Assembly (NCBI GenBank): GCA_034008185.1
Contig: CM067081.1
Span: forward strand, 107,827,265-107,891,264
Direction: 5' to 3'
Origin: Gorsachius magnificus
Lineage: Eukaryota; Chordata; Aves; Pelecaniformes; Ardeidae
Length of the DNA stretch: 64,000 bases
The translations under genes and the position numbers were made by a program. The notes under the pieces were generated by a model. It did no database searches. It was not told the origin of the DNA and saw nothing but the letters and a program-made list of their open reading frames with translations. Shown one piece after another: positions 22,974-31,796 of this stretch; position 1 is the first letter of the stretch, and every line of letters begins with the position of its first letter.

Positions 22974-23572
22974 AGTGAGAGAAGGGGTTAAGGGAATCTT
23001 AGTAGATAAGATGCTGTGTAATAATTGTCTAGATTGCTGTGTAGCTCAGAGAATCAAATTAATAGATAGTGCTCAAATGTTTTGCTAACTATTGTGCGAA
23101 CTAACTGAAGGAAGACTTGCGGCTCCTTATGAAGGACAGTTCTTGATAACAACCAGGAATTTGCCTTAAGAACTGGCTTAAACCGACCCTGAAGTTTGGG
23201 CAATAGCAAAGAAGCAACTGAGTCTGCGCAAGAACAAGGGGTTACTAGCTGTGACAAAGAGGAGCCATCAGTCTTCATCCCCACGATCCCCGACAACCAC
23301 CACAAGGAGGCACTGAGCAAGCGCAGTAGGGAGGGACTTATGGAAATGACCTCCTGAAGCTAATTTTAATATGAAGCGGGGACAGGTTATGCATATGTAT
23401 AGGTGTATTGGGAAACTTCATGCATATGTAACACTTTGCTGCATATAAACAGGGCAAGTTGCCACGTGGAGGTGTGCACGACTTTGGTGGGACTACCCTC
23501 CGTGCTGCCCAGCGCTGAATAAACATGCCTACTTTACAATCTTACAGATTGTGGAGTCTGTGTCCGCACATC
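22974..23572 (+). mobile_element. Unrelated LTR nested inside ERVL-type LTR copy 2
   Basis: About 600 bp is absent from the other four copies of the host LTR and sits exactly between two halves that are contiguous in copy 1. It has retroviral LTR anatomy: TATAAA at 23444-23449, AATAAA at 23518-23523, and a short terminal block TTGTGGAGTCTGTGTCCGCA. It resembles ERVK-like (alpharetrovirus-like) avian LTRs in size and signal spacing. A duplicated ATGCATATGTA word lies in the U3 part (about 23389 and 23421). Exact ends and target duplication could not be fixed. Confidence 0.7.
23444..23523 (+). promoter_or_regulatory. TATA box and poly(A) signal of the nested LTR
   Basis: TATAAA at 23444-23449 and AATAAA at 23518-23523 are about 70 bp apart, which would give the short R region typical of retroviral LTRs. 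The direction matches the host LTR. Confidence 0.6.
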
Positions 23573-24090
23573 AATTGAACTGTATTTTGGATTTAGCATG
23601 AAAATAATGTGATAATACACTGATGTTTTAGTTGTTGCTAAGTAGTGTTTACACTAAGTCAAGGACTTTTCAGCTTCCCATGCTCTTGCAGGTGCACAAG
23701 AAGCTGGGAGGGATGATAGCCAGGACAGCTGACCCAAACTGTCCAAAGGGATATTCCATACCATATGATGTCATGCTCAGTATATAAACTGGGGGGACTT
23801 GGCTGAGGGACAGCAATCTCTGCTCCAGGACTGGCTGGGCATGATGGATGGGTGATGAGCAATTGCATCATTCATCACTTGGTTTGTATATTCTATTATT
23901 GTTGTTGTTATTATGCTTATTATTATTATTATCATCACCATTTTGCATTTCAATTATTAAACTGTTCTTATCTCAGCCCATGAGTTTTCTCACTTTTACT
24001 CTTCCAGTTCTCTCCCCCTTCCCATTGGGGTGGGGGAGTGGGTGAGTGGCTGCATGGTCCTTGGTTGCTGGCTGGGGTTAAACCACAACA

Positions 24091-25364
24091 GTCTTTTTTG
24101 TTACGCAATGTGGGGCATGAAGGGTTTGAGATAACAGATTAACCAGAGCGTATTTATATCTGTATAAGGAATTTATATCTGTAAACAGTTGCTGGTCACA
24201 ATATTGATTTATCTGTTCTCAATATTAGTATAAGATCTGCACCACACTTTTTATTTTTGCAGCACATATTAAAGATCGGTGTTGGTTTTTGCGGTTTGTT
24301 GTGCTCTGTAGTGATTAGGGATGTTTTGCTGGGGACACTTGCTATTAAAAAACTGGCCTTGAGCTTCATCTGTTATTTGAGCTTTGTACTGAAGCCATTA
24401 CTATATTTATTTTACGTACCACCTCATGGAGACAATTAGCAATTATACCTCTTCATCTGAGAGGTTTTTTATGGAGGAAATACAGAACGGCACCTTTGCT
24501 ACCTTCTTCTATGATGTTTCCTCCTTCATTACAATAACTTTTTAGTATTTGAACATCCTTGGGTAGTTAAGATACATCTATTGGTATTTCTTGGGACTAT
24601 TGCTTTGGTTTTGTATAAGGCTAATAAGCAGTTTCAGAATATCATCCAGAGATCTGCCTCAAGAATGGATTGTTATGAGTGGCAGGGTGTGGTCAAGTAA
24701 CTAGCACAGTAGGCACCTCCAGTGTGTTGGAACATCACCCCTAAACATGTGTAGAATCCTGAAAAAGCAGGGGAAAGTATGCTGTCACCCTGGTAATTCC
24801 AGAGAAACACAAATCACTGCAATGTGCTAGGGCCTGGCCCATGCCATGTTCAATGCTATTCAGTACTCTCAAGGGGAAACCAAGGTGTCTGAATCTAACG
24901 ACAAAATGATGGGCACTGTGACTACTCCAACCCTAGCAACAGACAGTGTGGCTGAACCAGAGAACCAAACCATGCTGGTATCAGTCACTCCTATACACAA
25001 GAAGAAATACACAAAAAAAGCAGCTCATTTATTAAAGGATGAAGATGAACCAGGGCCATCAGAAGACCAGGAGAAGGAAGAGGAAGAACCCAGCCACCTG
25101 ATTCCTATCCCTGAGTGAGCTGTGAGACATGCAAAAAGATTTCAGCCATCGTCTAGGAAGGTACACCATCACCCAGCTGCTCTGATGCTAGGATAAGAGG
25201 CCCAGTGGCCTGGGGTCAGAGGGTATGGAAGCCAAGCAGCTGGTATCCCTTTCTAGGGAAGGGGGCATAGACAAAGTGATTCGAAAAAGGGCACAAGCCC
25301 TCAGACTCTGGAGGCGACTCCTGTCGGGTGTGAAGGAAAGGTCTCCCTTCAAGAAAGATCATGT
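24091..25364 (+). mobile_element. ERVL-type leader and gag region
   Basis: It lies directly downstream of LTR copy 2 in the same orientation. About 750 bp of leader, with short frames only, precede a recognisable gag-like segment. I could not identify a primer-binding site immediately after the LTR: the sequence begins GTCTTTTTTG, not the expected TGG. The region stops abruptly where the minus-strand CR1 begins at about 25365. The missing remainder of gag is not found on the far side of that CR1. Confidence 0.7.
24846..25362 (+). pseudogene. ERVL gag fragment
   Basis: Gag would form the particle core. The first frame (24846-25118) ends in a very acidic, charged stretch, with HKKKYTKKAAHLLKDEDEPG followed by Glu-rich sequence. 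A second frame (25225 onward) gives EAKQLVSLSREGGIDK and LWRRLLSGVKERSPFKKD, the kind of helical capsid-like segment seen in ERVL gag. The two frames are separated by stops, and the gene is cut by the CR1 at 25365. The ERVL identity is inferred from family resemblance and from the adjoining LTR. It is non-functional. Confidence 0.65.
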
Positions 25365-25647
25365 AATCATAGAATGTTTTGGGTTGGAAGGGACCTCTAG
25401 AGGTCATCTAGTCCAACCCCCCTGCAGTGAGCAGGGACACCACTAACTAGATTAGGTTGCTCAGAGCCCCATCCAACCTGGTCTTGAAAGTTTCTGTCGT
25501 GGTTTAACCCGGCTGGCAACTAAGCACCACGCAGCCGCTCGCTCACTCCCCCCCCTCCCTCAGTGGGATGGGGGAGAGAATCAGAGAAAAGAAAAAAAAA
25601 AGTAAGACCCGCGGGTTGAGATAGAGACAGTTTAATAAGAGAGAAGA

Positions 25648-25652
25648 ATAAC

Positions 25653-25683
<31 letters not shown>
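25648..25683. repeat. (AAT)n microsatellite inside LTR copy 3
   Basis: About 11 AAT/ATA units. The same position in copy 4 (about 31361-31385) and copy 2 (about 23890-23935) holds shorter or interrupted versions, so the tract is inherited with subfamily B and varies in length. Confidence 0.92.
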
Positions 25684-25762
25684 GAAAGAAAATATACAGA
25701 ATATATAAAACAAGTGATGCACAATGCAATTGCTCACCACCCGCTGACCGATGCCCAGCCCG

Positions 25763-25863
25763 TCCCGAGCAGCGATCACTCCCCCCGGGCCGCGATCACA
25801 CAGCCCGAGCTGCGACCACTCTGCCCGCGACCGACCGACCGACTCGACCGACCTGACTGACTA
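25763..25863 (-). repeat. CpG-rich tandem array at the LTR promoter position
   Basis: Three imperfect units of about 20 bp, built on CCCGAGC followed by GCGATCACTC, run into GACCGACC repeats. The array lies next to the degenerate CRE (TGACGTTA, 25877-25884), where copies 1 and 2 have TATATAA; no TATA box is visible here. Copy 4 has a shorter array (about 31460-31535). It may act as a CpG-rich, TATA-less promoter or a methylation target; that is inference. Confidence 0.7.
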
Positions 25864-26131
25864 ACCCCCCCGAGCATGACGTTATATGGTATGGAATAGC
25901 TCTTTGGACAGTTTGGGTCCTAGCTGTGCTGTACTCCCAGCTTGTTATGCACCTGGCCGAGCAGGAGAAGCTCAAAAAGTCCTTGAGCAGTCTGAGCACT
26001 ACTTGGCAACAACTAAAAACATCAGCGTGTTATCAACATTCTTCTAGCACTGAATCCAACGCACAGCACTATGCTAGCTTCTGTGAAGAAAATTAACTCT
26101 ATCCCAGCCGAAACCAGGACAGTTTCCAGGG

Positions 26132-28699
26132 ATGGTACCTCCACTACCTCTCTGGGCAACCCCTTCCAGTGTTTCACCACCCTCACAGTAAAGAATTTCT
26201 TCCTTATATCCAGTCTAAACCTACCCTGTTTTAGTTTAAAACCATTACTCCTTGTCCTGTCACAGCTGTCCCTACTAAAAAGATTTTCCCCATCTTTCCT
26301 ATAGGCCCCCTTTAAGTACTGAAAGGCCACAATCAGAAGGCCGCAGCCTTCTCTTCTCCAGGCTGAACAAGCCCAACTCTCTCAGCCTGTCCTCATAGGA
26401 GAGGTGCTCCAGCCCTCGGATCATTTTAGTAGCCCTCCTCTGGACCCGCTCCAACAGTTCCATGTCCTTCTTGTGCTGAGGGCTCCAGAGCTGGACGCAG
26501 TACTCTAGGTGAGGTCTCACCAGAGCAGAGTAGAGGGGCAGAATCACCTCCCTCGACCTGCTGGCCACGCTTCTCCTGATGCAGCCCAGGGTACGATTGG
26601 CCTTCTGGGCTGCCATCGCACATTGCCGGCTCATGTCCAGCTTTTCATCCACCAGTACCCCCAAGTCCCTCTCGGCAGGGCTGCTCTCGATCCTTTCTTC
26701 CTCCAGCCTGTATTGATACTGGGGGTTACCCTGCCCCAGGTGCATGACCTTGCACTTGGCCTTGTTGAACCTCATGAGGTTCACACTGGCCCACCTCTCC
26801 AGCTTGTCCAGGTGTCTCTGGATGACATCACATCCTTCTGGTGTGTCAGCCGCACCACTCAGTTTGGTGTCATCCGCAAACTTGCTGAGGGTGCACTTGA
26901 TCTCTCTAAGTTATTGATGAAAACATTAAATGGCACCGGTCCCAGTACGGACCCCTGAGGGACACCACTCATCACCAGTCTCCATCCAGACAGTGAGCCG
27001 TTGACCACTACCCTCTGGATGCAACCACCCAACCGATTCCTTATCCACCGAGCAGTCCACCCATCAAATCCATAGCTCTCCAATTTAGAGAGAAGGATGT
27101 TGTGGGGGACTGTGTCAAAGGCTTTGCAGAAGTCCAGATAGATGACGTCCATTGGTTTTCCCTTGTCCACTGATGCTGTCACACCATCATAGAAAGCCAC
27201 TATGTTCATCAGGCAGGACTTGCCCTTGGTGAAGCCATGCTGGCTATCTCAAATTACCTCCCTGGCCTCCATGGGCCTCAGCATAGCTTCTAGGAGGATC
27301 TGTTCCATGATCTTCCCAGGCACAGAGGTGACGCTGACAGGTTGGTAGTTCCCGGGGTCTTCCTTTCTACCCTTTTTGAAAATGGGCACAATGTTTCCTT
27401 TCTTCCAGTCACCAGGGACTTCACCTGACTGCCATGACTTTTCAAATATCATGGAGAGTGGCTTAGCGACTACATCGGCCAATTCCCTCTGGACTCTGGG
27501 ATGCATCTTATCAGGTCCCATGGACTTACGTGTGTTCACGTTCCTCAGGTGGTCACGAACCTAATCTTCTCTTACAGTGGGAGGGGTTTTACCCTCCCCG
27601 TCCCCTTCATGCCATCCATCGACTCGGGAGGTGTGAGGAGAGAGGCTGCCCGTGAAGACTGAGGCAAAAAATTTGTTGAGTACCTCAGCCTTCTCCTCAT
27701 CTGCTGTTACCAGCTTACCAGTCTTGCTCATCAGCGGGGGTACGCTTTCTTTAACCATCCTTTTATGGCTGATATACCTGTAGAAACCCTTCTTATTATT
27801 CTTTGCATCCCTAGCCAAGTTTAGCTCCAGCTGCACCTTGTCCTTCCTGACCCCATCCCTACACAACCAGGCAGCGTCCCTATACTCTTCCCAGGATGCC
27901 TGTCCCTGCTTCCACTGCCTGTGCAGTTCCCTCTTCCTCCTTAGTTTGACCAGCATCTCTTGTCTCAGCCATGCCGGTCTCTTCCCTTCCTTGCCCATTT
28001 CTTACACCTAGGGATCAAGAGCTCTTGCACTCGGTGGATCACATCCTTAAAGATCTGCCAGCTCTGTTCTGTTCCCCTGTCCCTGAGGACCGTTTCCCAG
28101 GGAGTCTTTCCGACTATCTCCTTGAAGAGCTGCAAGTTTGCTATCCTAAAATTCAGGGTCCTGACTATACTCTTTGTTCTTCCCATTTCCCTCAGGAGCG
28201 TGAGCTCCATCAGTGCGTGGTCACTGCAGTCCAGGCTGCCTCCAATCTTGACATCTCCGACGATCTCACTTGCATTGGTGACCACCAGGTCCAGTATTGC
28301 ATCCCCTCGGGTAGGGATGTCTATTACCTGGCTTAAGAAGTTGTCCTTAATGCTTTTGAGAAACCTATTGGATTGCCTACAGCTTGCCATGTTGGTTTTC
28401 CAGCAGATGTTGGGGTAATTGAAGGATGAGAGCCTGCGAGCGCGAAGCCTCCCGGAGTTGGAATAAGAACACTTCATCAATCTGGAGGCCTGTAATAGAC
28501 ACCAACCACCAGGTTCCCGTTGTTGCCTCTCTCTCTGATTCTTACCCATAAGCTTTTGACCTGCTCGTGGCTATTCTTCAGGGATAGCTCTTCACACTTT
28601 AACGATTTCTTGATGTGAAGGGCAATGCCTCCGCCCCTCCTTCCTCGCCTGGCCCTTCTGAACAGCCTGTAGCCATCAATAGCTACATTCCAGTTGTGG
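26132..28699 (-). pseudogene. Broken CR1 ORF2 (endonuclease, reverse transcriptase, C-terminal domain)
   Basis: Read from high to low coordinates. The endonuclease part has DGYRLFRRARRGRRGGGIAL and SLWVRIRERGNNGNLVVGVY (about 28480-28690). The next frame has DIPTRGDAILDLVVTNASEI and the SDHALMELTL endonuclease end (28000-28400). A linker follows with KNNKKGFYRYISHKR (27561-27998). The RT start is [20 protein letters not shown] and [20 protein letters not shown] (27249-27539). RT palm is [20 protein letters not shown] and [12 protein letters not shown] (26859-27209), and the C-terminal part includes [20 protein letters not shown] (26299-26784). A frameshift just before the FADD site and several others break the frame, so it is dead. 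Confidence 0.92.
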
Positions 28700-28896
28700 A
28701 CTTCTTGTGCACTACCAGCCTGCTCGCTGGTGGGGTGGGAAAGAAGCAGGAATGGCCTTGATTCTGTGTAAGCCCCACTCAGCAGTAATGAAAACATCCT
28801 TGTATTATCAACACTGCTTTCAGCACAAATCCAAACCATCACCCCATACTAGCTACTGGGAAGAAAATGTACTCTGTCCCAGCCAAAACCACCACA
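28700..28896 (-). mobile_element. Truncated ERVL-type LTR fragment (subfamily A-like)
   Basis: About 197 bp, minus strand. In element orientation it starts TGTGGTGGTTTTGGCTGGG and continues with ACTAGTATGGGG-like and GGATTTGTGCTG blocks. It closely follows the first 200 bp of copy 5 (50408) as far as a GTGCACAAGAAGT word. It is cut there by the 5' end of the CR1. The remaining 3' part of this LTR was not found. Confidence 0.8.
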
Positions 28897-31219
28897 CTAC
28901 CCTATCCCCTACTGCCTTGTTATTCTTTGTTGTATAAAACAAAACAAAGCTCTGAACATAAAGCTGCATTTGTTTGCATAATCATTTTACAAACCAATCA
29001 GTTAACTGTGAACAAATCCTAATAAAGTTTATAAGCATGCCTATAATTAATTAATTCATTATTACAAATGGAAGACAAACACAGGTGAAATACCTCCTAA
29101 CGTAGTAGAAAGCGAATCTAGGATTATTTAAATATCTGTTACCTTTGGATAGCAGCATAATCTTCAACTCAGACTATTCATAACATAATCTATGTTCTAA
29201 ACTATATGAATGAAAAGATTAATGATCAAGTATATTGCCTTAGAGTTAGCTGTGAGCTCAGACATTAGGAAATGATATTGCAGAGAGGGAAAAATAAATA
29301 AATAAATACATACATCAGGTCAAGTTGTGAGTTATCTACATATTTTGTCTAGCTGTTAACAAATACTTCCTATTGCAGTTGTTTATCTGACTACAAGAAA
29401 AATAGATCAGGCTTACTTAAAAAACAGGTTGAGATTATAGTTCTTTTGGCTTTTTTCTCTACGAAAAAGCAAAAAATATATTGTGTAACTTATTTTTAAA
29501 AAAACTATTTCTCAACTGTTGGTGAGCAAGCGTGTGTTAATTTGCATGACCTATTATCTCCAGCATCTATTTGTTTGTGGTCTTTGCTTTTAGAAGAATT
29601 GGCATTAATTATAAGTATGGAAGTAATTTGATATGTCAGTTCAGAATTTTACAGCCTGGAACAGCTCATCCTTCAATAATTAAGTCAATAAAATTAACTT
29701 AATTTAATTTAAACAGTGATGCTTCTTTTTAGACCTTATGGAGTGATTACAATTAGTATTTCATAATTAGTATTTTATTGATGTCCATACACCGGATTGC
29801 CAGGCATCATCAAGATACACCAATGATTGGAAGTAATTTGATAAACATTCAGAACGGTTGCATTAATGGCGTGCGTCCCAATTATGTATTGAGTTAATGA
29901 ATGCATTTAAATGTTATGGAGATGAATTTAAAGGACAGCTCAACCTTAATTATTATACCATTTCCCCCCTCTTCCCAAACATTCTAATTATAACTTCAGT
30001 AGTTATCACCTTTTAGTATACAAATATCAGGTTCCTCCCTAAATGTAGAACTAGAACATTTATGATTTTTTTTTTTTTTCAAGTGTGCTAACAGTGCTAA
30101 AATGAAGGGGTAATTTTTCTGTAAAATAAAGACTTCTAGAGATTGAAGAACAATCTTTTCCCAGTCCTCCCTCTTTCACATTTCATTTTGTCAAAGACTA
30201 ACAGGCAGGACAGGGCAGAGAGTGTAACTAAGTGAAACTCTTTCCAGCAATATGTTTTAAGTTTTCCCCCTATTCATTAAAAATGCCGAGAAAGAGTGGA
30301 AGAGGTAGCATCATTTCCAATATCAGGGTGTTTGAAAGTGTGTACAGGCAGGTAGGGGAACTTTTTCTAGCTCTGTTTCAGCCTAATTTAATAACTCTAA
30401 TGTCAAGGAGAACATGATGGAATGCTTTGAAATCCCTGACTGCCTAAACCCACAATGATTTCACTCACACAGGGATACGGTTTGGCCCTAGAAATCCCTG
30501 TCACTACCAGTGTTTCTGCAAAAGAGAGAGTATGTCAAGGAGGACAGTAGTCCTGAACTCAATGAATCCCCTGAAAATTTATTCTCTTGTGAGCACAGGC
30601 AAACCCAGGTTTTAAGGAAAAGCAAAACAAAATTGTCATCTCTAAGGGACAGAGATGAATCATCAGCTACCAGATGGCTAATTTATGGCTGCAATTTCTT
30701 AACTTTGCCATGTTTAAAGGGACAGCTGATGGAAATGCATGCCAGGAAACATTCCTATAAAAGTTGACTACGCTGTTAGAACATATTTTCCTAACCACAA
30801 ACCCCACTCCAGCACAGAAAAAAGGCTTAGGAAGAACATGAAGGTCTTGCTATCAGACATGCTATAGCTCTACAAAACAGATATGGTTTACACGAATCCC
30901 CTAACACATTATAAAACTGGAAGGAACAGAAGTGTGTGGCATCCAAGGACATTTTAACATTACAACCTGCCAAAAATAGTCTGTTGTGCTTCTTGATCTC
31001 TTAAAATTTCTTATAGCTTTAAAGGTCCTGATGGTATAGAATGAGCATTATCTGCATGGAAATAGAGTAAAAGGAATACTAAATGACATAGCTTGAGTGG
31101 AGCTTAAAATTTATGAATTGTTACCCTGTCTAATTTCCTAATTCCTCTCTCACTCCTCCTTTATTCACTTTTTAGTATCTACTGTCTCACAAAGCTCTCA
31201 TACATTTTCAGAAAGTACT
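28897..31219. other. Repeat-free AT-rich sequence containing a candidate conserved element
   Basis: No transposon or exon was recognised. The centre (about 29430-29990) is dense in TAAT-core words and is listed separately. Frames at 30232-30767 are short and have no recognisable domain. Confidence 0.5.
29430..29990. promoter_or_regulatory. Candidate conserved noncoding element, TAAT-rich
   Basis: Many homeodomain-type cores (TAAT, ATTA, TTAATTAA-like) cluster here. GGAAGTAATTTGATA occurs exactly twice (29619-29633 and 29829-29843), and AATTAGTATTT occurs twice in near tandem (29751-29761 and 29765-29775). A TTTGCAT-like octamer half and CAATGATTGG also occur. There is no low-complexity run or transposon inside. 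This texture is typical of vertebrate developmental enhancers in gene deserts, but conservation was not tested. It could simply be AT-rich DNA. Confidence 0.3.
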
Positions 31220-31791
31220 TGTCGTGGTTTAACCCGGCTGGCAACTAAGCACCACGCAGCCGCTCGCTCACTCCCCCCCTCCCTCAGTGGGATGGGGGAG
31301 AGAATGGGGAAGGAGAAAAAGGGTAGAGCCGAGGGCTGAGATAAAGACAGTTTAATAAGAGAAAATAATAATAATAGTAATAATGAGAATTATAACAAAA
31401 TATACAGAATATACAAAACAAATGATGCACAATGCAATTGCTCACCACCCGCCGACCGATGCCCAGCCCGTCCCGAGCAGCGATCACTCCCTGAGCCGCG
31501 ATCACTCTCCCTGTGACCGACCGACCGACTAAACCCCCCCCGAGCATGATGTTATATGGTATGGAATAGCTCTTTGGACAGTTTGGGTCCTAGCTGTGCT
31601 GTACTCCCAGCTTGTTATGCACCTGGCCGAGCAGGAGAAGCTCAAAAAGTCCTTGAGCAGTCTGAGCACTACTTGGCAACAACTAAAAACATCAGCGTGT
31701 TATCAACATTCTTCTAGCACTAAATCCAAAGCACAGCACTATGCTAGCTTCTGTGAAGAAAATTAACTCTATCCCAGCCGAAACCAGGACA
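31220..31791 (-). mobile_element. Young ERVL-type solo LTR (copy 4, subfamily B) with 5-bp duplication
   Basis: It reads TGTCGTGGTTTAACCC to AACCAGGACA, 572 bp, minus strand. It is flanked by exact GTACT pentamers at 31215-31219 and 31792-31796. It is nearly identical to copy 3 in the regions they share, but has a shorter AAT tract and a shorter CpG-rich array. The CRE position reads TGATGTTA (31547-31554). The different target duplication proves an insertion independent of copy 3. No provirus interior is present. Confidence 0.95.
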
Positions 31792-31796
31792 GTACT

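Larger units (their letters stand above)
22923..24090 (+). mobile_element. ERVL-type LTR (copy 2, probable 5' LTR) carrying a nested LTR
   Basis: It starts TGTCCTGGTTTTGGCTGG and ends TTAAACCACAACA. About 50 bp in, the sequence is interrupted by roughly 600 bp of unrelated LTR (see next entry). The host LTR then resumes with CTGTATTTTGGATTTAGC and runs through TATATAA (23781-23787), an ATT-rich microsatellite (about 23890-23935), ATTAAACTG and the common tail. The leader and gag of an ERVL-like provirus follow directly at 24091, so this is most likely a 5' LTR. The lack of matching pentamers at the two LTR edges agrees with that. Confidence 0.85.
25495..26121 (-). mobile_element. Young ERVL-type solo LTR (copy 3, subfamily B) with 5-bp duplication
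   Basis: It reads TGTCGTGGTTTAACCC to AACCAGGACA, 627 bp, minus strand. It is flanked by the exact pentamer GTTTC at 25490-25494 and 26122-26126, a 5-bp target duplication as usual for ERVL-type integration. The insertion is inside the CR1 3' untranslated region. Over its distal 250 bp it differs by only about three bases from copy 4 at 31.2 kb, so the subfamily was active recently. It contains an (AAT)n tract and a CpG-rich tandem array (listed separately). Provirus interior is absent, so it is a solo LTR. Confidence 0.95.
25365..28699 (-). mobile_element. CR1 LINE (about 2.7 kb) interrupted by a solo LTR
   Basis: Minus-strand CR1, with its 3' end at 25365 (ATCATAGAATG, then TTTTGGGTTGGAAGGGACC) and its 5' end in the endonuclease domain near 28699. 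Removing the LTR and one target copy (25495-26126) restores continuous CR1 3' sequence. It is the longest CR1 in the window and covers most of ORF2 but is 5'-truncated. At its 3' edge it abuts ERVL gag, and at its 5' edge a truncated LTR in minus orientation. The flanks do not match each other, so this is not a simple insertion into one element. Confidence 0.93.

Noticed and set aside
22923..31791. LTR copies at 22.9, 25.5 and 31.2 kb as the ends of one provirus
   Set aside because: Orientations differ (plus against minus), and copies 3 and 4 have their own distinct 5-bp duplications, so they are independent insertions.
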